A DNA stretch of 64,000 bases from Anaeromicropila populeti (GTDB taxonomy: Bacteria > Bacillota > Clostridia > Lachnospirales > Lachnospiraceae). Location: assembly GCF_900112775.1 (NCBI RefSeq), contig NZ_FOYZ01000006.1, positions 35,037 to 99,036 on the forward strand. The letters run 5' to 3'. The notes beneath the pieces were generated by a model that searched no databases, was not told where the DNA came from, and was given only the letters and a program-made list of their open reading frames with translations. Made by a program: the position numbers and the translations under genes. Of this stretch, positions 37,090 to 46,348 are shown one piece after another (position 1 is the first letter of the stretch; each line of letters starts with the position of its first letter).

Positions 37090-39042
37090 TTATTTAAAAA
37101 TGTATTCTGTTGTAAATCCAAGAGGAGCATGATCAGCACCAACCTGAGCAACAGTTATGGAATCTCCTTCTTCCATAGAAATCTCTTTAGCAGTCAATAA
37201 ATTAGAATTAATGAATTCCGTTTCAATCTGCTTATCATTAATATAAATTGTACTATACTGGTTAAAATTACGCCCTGTTACCGTTAGAACAGTATCATTC
37301 AAATTGGCAAATGTAATTGCTATGTTGTCTATACCGTATTTTAAGTTAGAAGGTTCATAAGGAACAGTCTGGTTAAATGTATAATTTTCACCATAAAGCA
37401 TATCGTATTCTAAAAGCTGCATGTTTTTCTTATAATTTTCACTATCTATATAAGTAGAGTGATACTTCTGCATAATACCCTTTTTCAAATTAAGCATTTC
37501 AAACAAGTGGTTACTTAGTTGATAAGCATATAAGTCGGTATGCTGTTTCTCCAAACCAATATTATCCCAAACAACATATTCTGTCTGGAACATATTACCC
37601 TTTGTCAGCATTTCATCCGTTATCCCTAAGGTTGGGAAGTGATCCCCGTACATAACAAGAACAGTAGGTTCTCCAGATTTTTCCAATGAATCAATTAAAT
37701 CACCAATAAACTCATCCATCTCATGTATCTGGTTAAGGTAATATTCAAATGGAATTTTGTATTCATCGTAACCAGTTACAGTAATGGACTGGGTATCATC
37801 TACTACCTTTTTAGGATATCTTCCATGACCCTGTACGCTGATCGTATATATGAAATCACTGCTGATGGAAGAATTCAGACATTTCATAATTTCTTCCGTT
37901 AAAACATCATCTTTTGCCCACCCAATTGGATTGTTAGTTGCATGATACATGTATTCTATTGGAGTAAAGGTATCAAATCCCATATTAGAAAATACAGTGT
38001 TTCTATTGTAAAAGGTACCGTCATTATTATGGATAGCATGTGTGCTGTAGCTTTGTTTCTTTAACAAATTACTAATGCTTTCACATGGGACATCTGTAAG
38101 TATTGTCTTATAAGGATATTCACCAGCGCCAAAGAAATCAGTACTCATTCCGGTTAAAATCTCAAATTCTGTGTTAGCAGTACCAGCACCAATGGACGGA
38201 ACTGTTAACAGACCAGTACTATAATTTTCCTTTAAGTATGTGAAGTTAGGTACTGGATTTTCAGATAATGTAATATTCTTCAAAATGTTTGGATCAATAA
38301 AGGACTCTAATTGAATCATAATTAAGTTTGGTCTGGAAGTTGTTATAACGGCAGCATCATCTGTCATATCTGATAAAACAGATAAAACGGCATCTTCTGA
38401 GTAGTCATCTGGTTTTTCTATGCCAACGTCCAGAATGCTGTTTGAAAAGCAGTATGCAAATCCGTAATTTTCATAAGCATAGGCAAGGTTTTCAAAGTCA
38501 TCTGAAAGAACCTTTGCATTCACGCCTACGTTGGTAACAAAAGCATCAATAGAAACTAAGCCTATAATAAATATAATACCAAAAATAATGTTTGGCTTTT
38601 GTGATACCTTAGGTGCTTTTAAAAATAAAACAATCAGCCCAATTAAAACCATTACTAGTAAAATACCGCCTAATACTAATTGCACTGGAGTAACATAAAC
38701 GTCCATAATTTCAATTGCATTCTTAAGCATCATCATGTCGATGGCAGAGAATGGTGTTGAACGAAACCCTTTAATAATACAGTTGGCACTTCCACAAACA
38801 AGCCAGCATAGTACAATTAAGGAAGAGGCAAAAAAACGACGCTTAACTAAAAAACTGATAGAAAGTGTCACAAAAATTATTAGTGCATTATATAAGAAAA
38901 CAAGCGGATAGTCAAAAATAAATAAAATTCCCTTAATAAAAGATCTACGGTTCAGCATTTCCAAAATGAGATTAATCACCAGTGTAAGAACAAGATAATT
39001 GGCCCACGTTTTGCCAGGAATTTTTTTAATTTGTTCTTTCAT
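37090..39042 (-). CDS. LTA synthase-family membrane sulfatase with C-terminal Ig-like domain
   Basis: 650 residues. Five membrane helices fill about 15-170. The extracellular sulfatase-type domain (about 235-560) carries metal ligand E246 (MIQLESF) and the nucleophile T288 in GAGTANTEFEILTGMS; MYGDHFPTLG also fits. LTA synthases add glycerol phosphate from phosphatidylglycerol to a glycolipid anchor. The last 82 residues (VTGRNFNQYSTIYIND and following) look like an IPT/TIG immunoglobulin-like domain, which canonical LtaS lacks. Monocistronic. Confidence 0.88.
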   Translation of the reverse strand: MKEQIKKIPGKTWANYLVLTLVINLILEMLNRRSFIKGILFIFDYPLVFLYNALIIFVTLSISFLVKRRFFASSLIVLCWLVCGSANCIIKGFRSTPFSAIDMMMLKNAIEIMDVYVTPVQLVLGGILLVMVLIGLIVLFLKAPKVSQKPNIIFGIIFIIGLVSIDAFVTNVGVNAKVLSDDFENLAYAYENYGFAYCFSNSILDVGIEKPDDYSEDAVLSVLSDMTDDAAVITTSRPNLIMIQLESFIDPNILKNITLSENPVPNFTYLKENYSTGLLTVPSIGAGTANTEFEILTGMSTDFFGAGEYPYKTILTDVPCESISNLLKKQSYSTHAIHNNDGTFYNRNTVFSNMGFDTFTPIEYMYHATNNPIGWAKDDVLTEEIMKCLNSSISSDFIYTISVQGHGRYPKKVVDDTQSITVTGYDEYKIPFEYYLNQIHEMDEFIGDLIDSLEKSGEPTVLVMYGDHFPTLGITDEMLTKGNMFQTEYVVWDNIGLEKQHTDLYAYQLSNHLFEMLNLKKGIMQKYHSTYIDSENYKKNMQLLEYDMLYGENYTFNQTVPYEPSNLKYGIDNIAITFANLNDTVLTVTGRNFNQYSTIYINDKQIETEFINSNLLTAKEISMEEGDSITVAQVGADHAPLGFTTEYIFK

Positions 39043-39230
39043 AATTTAACATCCCTTTTACTTTATATTTTTTGTTACATAACATTATATCAAATTATTA
39101 TGAATTATCAATAGATTTAAAAAAGAAATAATATACAAAATTGTATAATAAAAAGCATTGGTAACGGTTTTTTTGCACATGAATAAAATAAATGATAGGA
39201 AAAAATGCATGGAAAAGGAGGAAAAAACCT

Positions 39231-39827
39231 ATGAATCGAGCAGCGGAAGTTATTCATTTAAGATGGGCACACGAAAGAAATTATCTGGGGCAGGGTATTG
39301 GAGTTGCTGTTTTAGATACTGGTATTTCAAAGCATCCGGATTTTGTTCAGCAAGGGAACAGGATTGCTGCATTTTATGACGCAGTGAATGGAAGAAAAGA
39401 AATATATGATGATAATGGTCATGGAACGCATGTATCAGGAATTCTAGCAGGTGATGGAAGTGATTCAAGGGGAATGTACTGTGGGATTGCACCATATAGT
39501 AATATTATTTCTGTAAAGGTACTTAATCATAGAGGAAATGGGGAAATTGCTCATGTTTTGGATGGACTGAACTGGGTTTTGGAAAATAAAATAAAGTATA
39601 ATATAAGAATTGTAAATATATCAGTAGGCACTACTACAAAAACCCAGTTGGACGAATTTTCGGCACTGGTTCGAGGTGTAAATGAGGTATGGGATAGTAA
39701 TATTGTTGTAGTTGTTGCAGCGGGGCATGGTGAAATAATAACACAAAAGCATAAAAAAACGAACAAACCAAATGAAAAATGTGTTATAATAGATAAGGTA
39801 ATAAAACGAATTTCAGGTAAAAAATAA
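39231..39827 (+). pseudogene. Subtilisin-like protease, N-terminal half (split by inserted element)
   Basis: From the ATG at 39231 (AAAGGAGG upstream) the frame encodes a family S8 protease up to G165, with D29 in AVLDTGI and H64 in DDNGHGTHVSG. After codon 165 (ends 39725) it runs into inserted DNA and adds 34 foreign residues (HGEIITQKHKK...) before a TAA at 39827. The oxyanion Asn and catalytic Ser are missing here and lie at 46357-46797. No signal peptide is present, so the restored protein (311 residues) resembles intracellular subtilisins. As it stands the protein should be inactive, but removal of the element would repair it exactly. Confidence 0.92.
39718..39725 (+). other. Left attachment core (attL)
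   Basis: CAGCGGGG, within the codons for A163-A164-G165 of the protease, is repeated at 46349-46356. The next five bases are CATGG on the left and AATGG on the right, so a looser match continues beyond the core. Confidence 0.8.
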
Positions 39828-39853
39828 CAGCAATACTTTGAGAGGGAGATAAC

Positions 39854-40567
39854 ATGAAGATAGCTATTTGTGATGATGAAATGAAGGAGTTAGGCGAGAT
39901 AGAAGATATTATTTACAGCTGTTTTAATAAAGAAAGCCAGAGAATTGAATGTGATGGTTTTTTATCAAGTGAAGAGCTGCTTGAGGTAATTACAAGAGGT
40001 GATAGAAAATACCAGATATACATATTAGATATTGAGATGCCAGGAATGAGTGGTTTGGAGCTGGCAGAGCAGATTCGCCAGAGGGATCGGAAGGCGGTCA
40101 TTATATTTGAAACAAGTCATAAAGAGTTGATGCAGAAAGCCTTTGACGTCCTTGCATTTCATTTTATACTTAAACCAATTGATAAGTTACAGATGAGCCG
40201 CATTTTGCAGAAGGCAGTGGAGCATGTGAATTCAACCAACGCACTGTTTCATTTTCAGTTTTCAAAGAAAAAATATAGTATAGCATATCAAGATATTTTA
40301 TATTTTGAAAGTTACCGGAGATTAATCCGCATTTATCTAATAGATAAGCAGTATGAATATTATGGGACAATGGCTGATTTGAAAAGCAGGCTCAACATGT
40401 CTGTTTTTGTTCAAACCCATGTGGCATTTGTTGTAAATATGGAGTATATTGAGACATACCAAGGTGATTATGTCTGCTTAAAGGGGGGAATTTCTGTACC
40501 GGTAAGTAAGGGGTATTCTAAATATTTTAATCAGACGTATCGAGATTTTGTTTTGACAAGGATGTGA
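39854..40567 (+). CDS. LytTR response regulator (AgrA-like)
   Basis: 237 residues: receiver domain (1-125) with acidic pocket D7/D8 and phospho-acceptor D59 in YILDIEMPG, then a LytTR DNA-binding domain (about 135-232; DILYFESYRRLIRIYL, FVQTHVAFVVNMEYI). It should be phosphorylated by the kinase encoded 4 bases downstream and bind direct-repeat promoter sites. First gene of the element. A TATAAT-like box (about 39785) lies 60 bases upstream; AGAGGGAG precedes the ATG. A natural guess for its target is the prepeptide gene promoter, or recombinase expression. Confidence 0.92.
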   Translation: MKIAICDDEMKELGEIEDIIYSCFNKESQRIECDGFLSSEELLEVITRGDRKYQIYILDIEMPGMSGLELAEQIRQRDRKAVIIFETSHKELMQKAFDVLAFHFILKPIDKLQMSRILQKAVEHVNSTNALFHFQFSKKKYSIAYQDILYFESYRRLIRIYLIDKQYEYYGTMADLKSRLNMSVFVQTHVAFVVNMEYIETYQGDYVCLKGGISVPVSKGYSKYFNQTYRDFVLTRM

Positions 40568-40571
40568 TTCT

Positions 40572-41855
40572 ATGAGTGAGATTGTAACGCAGTTTTTAAT
40601 TAATATATTAGAGATTATTTTAATGATTCGGTTTATGGGAAGCTTTCTAAAAGGAAGTCTGACTAAAAATAAGATATTGGTCACAAGTTTTGTGATTTTT
40701 TCCGCTGTTTGTTTTACAGCTGTAAATGTGCATCATGAGCAGAATGTTCTAAATCTTATTGTATCCATTAGTATTATTGCCTTAGTAAGCTTTTTTTTCG
40801 AGGGTAAATGGGGAAGAAAAATATTGTTTAGTGTTTTTTATGTGATACTGAGCATGGTATTGGAAGTATTAGTGTCCCTTATTGTTGCAACTATTTTTGC
40901 ATCAGCATTAATTAAACAAGACAGCGAGGATTATTTAATCTATATTACTATGATAACGGTATACTCATTAAAAACACTTGTTATTTTGATTATATACTAT
41001 AGAAGAAGAAAAATGTATGCAGAAGGAGATTTGAAAATATATCTTCATTTTACAATTGTTCCTATTTTTAGTATTTTTCTTGCTTGTATAGTCGTTAATA
41101 AGCTGATTCAATATGATGACAGGGATTTTGTATTTTATTCCTTTTTAATTATTTCCCTGGCATTTGTAAATGCAATGCAGTATTTTATTTTTGAGAGAAT
41201 GAATGTTTTGTATCGAAACTCCTATGAGAATAAGCTTTCGGAGCAGGAGTTAAAACATAAGGATGAATATTATAACCGGATCGAAATGGATCAGCAGGAA
41301 ATCCGTATGATACGGCATGATTTGAAAAATCAGCTGATTGTGTTAAAAAGCGTTATTGGAGAAAAATCATGGGAAGAGGCGGCAATAACAGTAGATTCTA
41401 TTATTAATGGTATTATTCGTGTTGAAAAGAAAATATTTACACAGCATAGAGGGGTTAACATTATTTTAAATGCTAAGATGGAAGAGGCAGAAACTTATAA
41501 AATTCAGTGCGATTTTAATGTTTCTGTTCCGGAACAGCTAAAACTTACGGCAGGTGATATTGGAGTGCTTTTGGGTAATACATTAGATAATGCCATAGAG
41601 GCATGTCAGATGATGCCAGAAGGAGAAGGGATCATTCAAATGAAGCTGGTGTATTACAATAAAAATTTAGTGTTGTCCATCAAAAATACGGTTTGCTCGC
41701 CAGTAACTAGTTTTGAAACAAGGAAACTGGATAAGCATAATCATGGATTAGGAATAAAAAGCATTCGGAAGGTAGTCGAAAAATATAATGGTTCACTTGA
41801 ATTTCAGCAAGAAACTGGTTTTTTTATTACACAAATTAATTTGTGGGATATATAA
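40572..41855 (+). CDS. AgrC-like sensor histidine kinase
   Basis: 427 residues. About six hydrophobic helices span residues 5-210, as in peptide-sensing AgrC kinases. The cytoplasmic part has the phospho-acceptor H249 in MIRHDLKNQL, the N-box GNTLDNAIEAC, and the G-box NHGLGIKSI, as in the HPK10 group. It would sense a cyclic peptide outside the cell and phosphorylate the adjacent LytTR regulator. It starts 4 bases after that gene. Confidence 0.92.
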   Translation: MSEIVTQFLINILEIILMIRFMGSFLKGSLTKNKILVTSFVIFSAVCFTAVNVHHEQNVLNLIVSISIIALVSFFFEGKWGRKILFSVFYVILSMVLEVLVSLIVATIFASALIKQDSEDYLIYITMITVYSLKTLVILIIYYRRRKMYAEGDLKIYLHFTIVPIFSIFLACIVVNKLIQYDDRDFVFYSFLIISLAFVNAMQYFIFERMNVLYRNSYENKLSEQELKHKDEYYNRIEMDQQEIRMIRHDLKNQLIVLKSVIGEKSWEEAAITVDSIINGIIRVEKKIFTQHRGVNIILNAKMEEAETYKIQCDFNVSVPEQLKLTAGDIGVLLGNTLDNAIEACQMMPEGEGIIQMKLVYYNKNLVLSIKNTVCSPVTSFETRKLDKHNHGLGIKSIRKVVEKYNGSLEFQQETGFFITQINLWDI

Positions 41856-42014
41856 ATGAAAAGTATTACATTTTTCAGGCCAATTATTACATGTAAAAGG
41901 TGCGGTTATAACTCTATGCTATATTGTTTCATTGTAAACAAGAAACTCTGTAAAGTGGGAATCTTGCTTACATGTCTTATACAAAAGAAAATTATAGTAT
42001 GTGAGGTTATGCAA

Positions 42015-42149
42015 ATGAGAAAAGGTTTTTTGGAGGCAAGTGCCGTCTTTGGAATCTTTATTACGAGATACGTAGTAAATGTTTCCTGCTTTTGGCTGAT
42101 TTATCAGGAAAAGCTACCGGCAAATGCCAAGAAACTAAGAAAATTTTAA
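42015..42149 (+). CDS. AgrD-like cyclic autoinducer prepeptide
   Basis: 44 residues: an amphipathic N-terminal leader (MRKGFLEASAVFGIFITRY), a short core with C25 in SCFWLI, then YQEKLP and a basic tail (ANAKKLRKF). This is the plan of cyclic lactone/thiolactone autoinducer precursors, where Cys starts a five-residue ring (CFWLI here) and the charged tail is removed by AgrB. TGAGG lies 8 bases before the ATG at 42015. The longer in-frame ORF from 41856 has no such site. No agrB gene is found in the element or elsewhere in the window, so processing would need an enzyme encoded elsewhere. Confidence 0.8.
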   Translation: MRKGFLEASAVFGIFITRYVVNVSCFWLIYQEKLPANAKKLRKF

Positions 42150-42240
42150 AAAAGGTTTTGCAATCTTGTTCTTTCATGTAAAATAGTATAACAGTCAGAT
42201 TACTAATTGTATTATATTATTTTTTTGTGAGGTGGGAAGA

Positions 42241-43017
42241 ATGAGAGTAGCGCTAAGTCAGATGGACATTAAATGGCTGGATAAAACAGCTAACTATGAG
42301 AAGGCAAAAACTTATATTGTGGAGGCTTCTACACAGAAGGTAGATGTAATTTTTTTTCCAGAAATGAGTTTTACTGGATTTTCGATGGATATAGAGAAAA
42401 CGAAAGAACAACAGGAAGAAAGTATTGCATTTTTTCGAGAGTATGCAAAGGAATATCAAATCCAGATTGGCTTTGGATGGGTGAAAGGAAACGGACAAAA
42501 GGCAGAAAATCATTATTCGATTTTGAATAAGGAGGGAGAGACAGCTTTAGATTATGTGAAAATACACCCATTTAGTTTTGGAGGAGAAGATAAATATTTT
42601 GTTTCTGGAGAACAGTTATGTTATTGCAATATAAATGAATATTGTCTGAGTGTATTCATTTGTTACGATTTGAGATTTCCAGAATTGTTTCAGGCGGCAT
42701 CAAAAGAAGCAGCTGTAATCTTGGTACCAGCCAACTGGCCTGTGGAGCGAAGAGAACACTGGAGATGTCTGTTAAGAGCAAGGGCAATTGAAAATCAAGT
42801 GTATATTTTAGGAGTTAATTGTGTAGGAGGAAGTAGTAGGCTATCCTATTCAGGAGATAGTTGTGTAATTGATCCATGGGGAAACTGTTTACAAGAGTTA
42901 TCAAATAGAGAGGGATTAATTATTCAAGATATTGTAGGTAATGTATCTGCAACGAGAGAAGAGTTTCCAGTAAAACAGGACAGAAAAGTTGAGTTTTACA
43001 AAAAAATATTAAGGTAG
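42241..43017 (+). CDS. Carbon-nitrogen hydrolase (nitrilase superfamily)
   Basis: 258 residues with the nitrilase triad: Glu in FFPEMSFTGFS, Lys in DYVKIHPFSFG, Cys in SVFICYDLRFPELF. Closest in look to omega-amidase-type enzymes acting on small amides. The start at 42241 follows TGAGGTGGG. It is the only non-signalling, non-recombination gene of the element, so it is either cargo of use to the host or part of signal processing; the sequence does not decide. A terminator follows. Confidence 0.9.
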   Translation: MRVALSQMDIKWLDKTANYEKAKTYIVEASTQKVDVIFFPEMSFTGFSMDIEKTKEQQEESIAFFREYAKEYQIQIGFGWVKGNGQKAENHYSILNKEGETALDYVKIHPFSFGGEDKYFVSGEQLCYCNINEYCLSVFICYDLRFPELFQAASKEAAVILVPANWPVERREHWRCLLRARAIENQVYILGVNCVGGSSRLSYSGDSCVIDPWGNCLQELSNREGLIIQDIVGNVSATREEFPVKQDRKVEFYKKILR

Positions 43018-43020
43018 CCA

Positions 43021-43071
43021 GAAAGGGCTTTTGTCTGATAGAGTAAAATCTACTGGACAAAGGCCTTTTTC
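43021..43071 (+). terminator. Terminator after the nitrilase gene
   Basis: GAAAGGGCTTTTGTC (43021-43035) pairs with GACAAAGGCCTTTTTC (43056-43071), with T beyond. It separates the signalling genes from the recombinase operon. Confidence 0.75.
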
Positions 43072-43143
43072 GTTTTCAAAACCAATGGGTATAAGAACAA
43101 GCGGAGAACGAATAGAATGATAAAAAAGGTGTTTTAATAGCAG

Positions 43144-44421
43144 ATGAACCAGATTTTTATTGCAGCAGCTTATATTAGACTGTCACGGGAAGATGAGGAA
43201 AGCTCAAGTATAGAAAACCAAAAAGCATTTATACAAGAATTTGTAAAGCAGAATCTAGATATACGGCTAATGAAAGAAAAAGTAGATGATGGGTTCAGCG
43301 GTGTGAATTTTCAGCGTCCTGCATTTCAGGAAATGCTAGAAGAAGCAAAAAGAGGAGAAATTAACTGCATTATCGTAAAGGATTTATCTCGGTTTGGACG
43401 AAATTATATTGAAGTGGGAAATTATCTGGAGCGGATTTTCCCCCTGCTAGGAATCCGTTTTATTGCTATAACTGACCAATATGACAGTGAAAACAGAAGT
43501 GGCAGGAGTGATTACTTTTTACTGCCAGTGAAAAATCTAATAAATGATTCATATAGCAGAGATATTTCTATTAAAGTGAGAAGCCAGCTGGAAGCAATGC
43601 GAAGAAGAGGGGAGTTTACAGGGGCTTTTGCCGTTTATGGATATTGTAAAGATCCTGAAAATAAAAATCAGCTGGTGAAGGATCCGTATGCAGCAACTAT
43701 TGTTAAAAAAATATTTGAATGGAAGCTGATTGGGATGAATCAGCAGGAAATCTCAGAAAGGCTGAACCAGATGAAAATATTGTCTCCCTTGCAATACAAA
43801 AAGGCAATGGGACTAAAATTTGAGTCGGGTTTTTGCCAAGGTACACAAGGAAAGTGGACTGTGACGGCGGTTAATCGGATTTTAAAGAACGAAGTATATA
43901 TTGGAACGATGGTTCAGGGCAGGGTGACAACTCCTAATTATAAGGTTAAAGTTCGAACAATGATAGAGGAGAAGGATTGGATTAAGGTTAAAAACAGGCA
44001 TGAACCAGTGGTGGGAGAAGCTGTTTTTAGAAAAGTAAATAAAATGCTGGAAAAAGATACCCGCACAGCACCAAAGGAAAAAAAATTGTATCTGTTTGCT
44101 GGTATGCTTTTTTGCAGAGATTGCAGACAGAGTATGGTTCGTAAAACAACGGTATACCAGGAAAGAAGATATGTGTACTATGTCTGTTCTTCTTATAGGG
44201 GAGGTAACTGTAAAAGTAATCATAAAATCAGAGAAGATGTTTTGGAAAAAACAGTCTTGCTAGTAATCAGACAATGGTTTCTGCATACTGGCAAAGAAAA
44301 AGCAGTACTAGAAAAAAGGTGTTTGGTTATGTGGCTGATAGATACAATTTTTATTTGTGAAAATAATGAAATAGAAATTTTGGCAGATTTTTCAGACTTA
44401 TATCAAAGTCAAGACCATTAG
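43144..44421 (+). CDS. Serine recombinase 1 (with zinc ribbon)
   Basis: 425 residues. Resolvase catalytic domain with S14 (YIRLSRED) and DLSRFGRNY; Recombinase DNA-binding domain (about 165-285); zinc beta-ribbon with four Cys (FCRDC...CSSYRGGNC at about 325-362). It lacks the long coiled coil of full-size large serine recombinases. First of three consecutive recombinase genes. Only a weak AAGGTG site precedes its ATG and no clear promoter is seen in the 70-bp gap after the terminator, so expression may be low or dependent on read-through. Confidence 0.93.
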   Translation: MNQIFIAAAYIRLSREDEESSSIENQKAFIQEFVKQNLDIRLMKEKVDDGFSGVNFQRPAFQEMLEEAKRGEINCIIVKDLSRFGRNYIEVGNYLERIFPLLGIRFIAITDQYDSENRSGRSDYFLLPVKNLINDSYSRDISIKVRSQLEAMRRRGEFTGAFAVYGYCKDPENKNQLVKDPYAATIVKKIFEWKLIGMNQQEISERLNQMKILSPLQYKKAMGLKFESGFCQGTQGKWTVTAVNRILKNEVYIGTMVQGRVTTPNYKVKVRTMIEEKDWIKVKNRHEPVVGEAVFRKVNKMLEKDTRTAPKEKKLYLFAGMLFCRDCRQSMVRKTTVYQERRYVYYVCSSYRGGNCKSNHKIREDVLEKTVLLVIRQWFLHTGKEKAVLEKRCLVMWLIDTIFICENNEIEILADFSDLYQSQDH

Positions 44422-44437
44422 CGGCGGAGGTGGCAGA

Positions 44438-45406
44438 ATGTCCCGTAGGAGTAGAAAAAGTATAGGCAGGGAGGGAAAGAATACGAAGGAAAGCAGAACC
44501 CAGGCTGGAATTTATGTACGTCTTTCCAATGAGGAACTGGAAGAAAGTGATTCCATTGAAAATCAGATGCAGCTGCTAAGAGAATATGTGGATAGTAAGC
44601 CAGACTTTCAGCTAGTTGATATTTTTTGTGATAATGGTTATACAGGAACACATTTTGCCAGACCTGGGTGGAAAAGGTTAATGAAAGCAGTAGAAGATAA
44701 AAAGGTGAACTGTATTATTATAAAGGATTTATCTAGACTGGGTAGAAATTATATCGAAACGGGAAAATATGTAGAACAGTATTTTCCAGAAAAAAAAGTT
44801 CGGATTATTTCGGTGAATGATGGAATAGATAGCTGCAACAAATCCTTTGAAACAATGCATATGGAATTTGCATTACGCAATCTTGTAAATGATTTTTATG
44901 CAAAAGATATATCAAGAAAAGTTGCAAATGTAATGGAAGCAAAACAAAGGCAAGGACATTTTATGGGAGGATGCCCGCCTTATGGGTATTTATGGTCAAA
45001 GGAAGGTAAGCACAAGCTTGTTGTAGATCAAGAAACGAAAGATGTTGTAAGAGAGATTTTCAACCAAATCATTGAGGGAAAAGGTTATTCACAAGTGGCA
45101 AGGAATTTAAATGAGAGAGGAATCGTATCACCAGCAGGATACCGGTTTCAAAAGGGGTTCTATCGCAAGGAGTCAATGAAAGAGATGAAATGGTGGTACC
45201 CTTCTACGGTTAGAAGGATAGTTGATAATCCAGTATATATGGGTGATATGGCTTTTGGAAAATCCCAGTCAAGACTATTTTTGGGAGAAAAGCGAATACG
45301 GTTGACTGAAGATAAGTGGGGAATTTGCAAAAAGACTCAGGAACCTTTAGTGACAGCGGAAATATTCTGGAAAGCAAAAGAAGTCAGAAGGAAGAAGGAG
45401 GTCTAG
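44438..45406 (+). CDS. Serine recombinase 2 (no zinc ribbon)
   Basis: 322 residues. Catalytic S30 (YVRLSNEE), DLSRLGRNY, then a Recombinase domain with GYSQVARNLNERGI and TVRRIVDNPVYMGDM. It ends at LVTAEIFWKAKEVRRKKEV without the zinc ribbon. A 20-residue basic N-terminal extension (SRRSRKSIGREGKNTKESR) precedes the catalytic domain. It starts 16 bases after recombinase 1. Catalytic residues are intact. Confidence 0.93.
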   Translation: MSRRSRKSIGREGKNTKESRTQAGIYVRLSNEELEESDSIENQMQLLREYVDSKPDFQLVDIFCDNGYTGTHFARPGWKRLMKAVEDKKVNCIIIKDLSRLGRNYIETGKYVEQYFPEKKVRIISVNDGIDSCNKSFETMHMEFALRNLVNDFYAKDISRKVANVMEAKQRQGHFMGGCPPYGYLWSKEGKHKLVVDQETKDVVREIFNQIIEGKGYSQVARNLNERGIVSPAGYRFQKGFYRKESMKEMKWWYPSTVRRIVDNPVYMGDMAFGKSQSRLFLGEKRIRLTEDKWGICKKTQEPLVTAEIFWKAKEVRRKKEV

Positions 45407-45407
45407 A

Positions 45408-46343
45408 GTGAGAAATAAAGCAGGGATTTATTTACGTATTTCAAAGGAAGAAAGACTGGCAGAGAATCAGGGCGAAAATAGTTTAGCACATCAAAGACAG
45501 TATATTCTGGATTTCATTCATAGAAGAGAAGAATTTATAGATTGGGAAATCATTGAGTTTGCTGATGACGGGTTTAGCGGAACTAGTTTTCAAAGAGACA
45601 GCGTGCAAAAAATGCTTCAGTGGGCGGAAAAAGGAATTCTCCAGTGTATTATTGTAAAGGATATTTCTAGGTTTGGAAGAAATTACATTGAAACAGGAAC
45701 CTATCTGGAGGTAGTATTTCCTCAATGGAATATTCGATTTATTGCAATTAATGATTTCTATGACAGCTTTTCAGTGAAAGGAAATATTGCAGGAATAGAC
45801 GTTTCATTTAGAACAATTGTGTATGATTTGTATAGTAAAGATATTTCGCAAAAGGTAAAAGCTGCACTGGAAATAAGAAAGAAAAGGGGGTGCTTTATGG
45901 GAGCAGCAGCCCCTTTTGGATATTTAAAGTCAACCCAGAACAAAGGGCGTCTGGAGGTGGATAGAAAAAGTGCTGTTGTGGTAAAAAGAATCTTCCAATT
46001 AAGAAGTGAAGGATTGAAATTAGATGAAATTGCCAGTCTGCTGAATCAGGAAGGGATATTACCGCCATCTGAATATAGAAAAGAGAGACTCAGCCAGGCA
46101 GGCAAAGATAAAAAGGAAGGCAACAACGGAAAGACGATTTGGAGTAAAAGCACAATTTCTCGAATATTAAAAAACCCTGTTTATATTGGAACCATTGTGA
46201 ATGGAAGGCAGCAGGCGGTTCAGATTGGAATGAAAAAGAAATGCAACAGAAAAAGAAGTCAATGGATATGTGTAGAAAACTGCCATGATCCAATTGTTTC
46301 AAAGAAATTATTTGACTTTGTGCAGAATATTTTGTGTAAATAG
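45408..46343 (+). CDS. Serine recombinase 3 (no zinc ribbon), abutting the right end
   Basis: 311 residues from a GTG start at 45408 (AGGAGG upstream, one base after the recombinase 2 stop). Catalytic S12 (YLRISKEE), DISRFGRNY, Recombinase domain ending DPIVSKKLFDFVQNILCK. Its TAG at 46341-46343 is 5 bp before the right core repeat, so the gene marks the element's end. Overlap with the att region means integration could not extend the protein. Confidence 0.93.
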   Translation: MRNKAGIYLRISKEERLAENQGENSLAHQRQYILDFIHRREEFIDWEIIEFADDGFSGTSFQRDSVQKMLQWAEKGILQCIIVKDISRFGRNYIETGTYLEVVFPQWNIRFIAINDFYDSFSVKGNIAGIDVSFRTIVYDLYSKDISQKVKAALEIRKKRGCFMGAAAPFGYLKSTQNKGRLEVDRKSAVVVKRIFQLRSEGLKLDEIASLLNQEGILPPSEYRKERLSQAGKDKKEGNNGKTIWSKSTISRILKNPVYIGTIVNGRQQAVQIGMKKKCNRKRSQWICVENCHDPIVSKKLFDFVQNILCK

Positions 46344-46348
46344 AACAC

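Noticed and set aside
41856..42149. 97-codon version of the autoinducer prepeptide
   Set aside because: The first 53 residues have no leader-like character and the true start signal (TGAGG) precedes the ATG at 42015.
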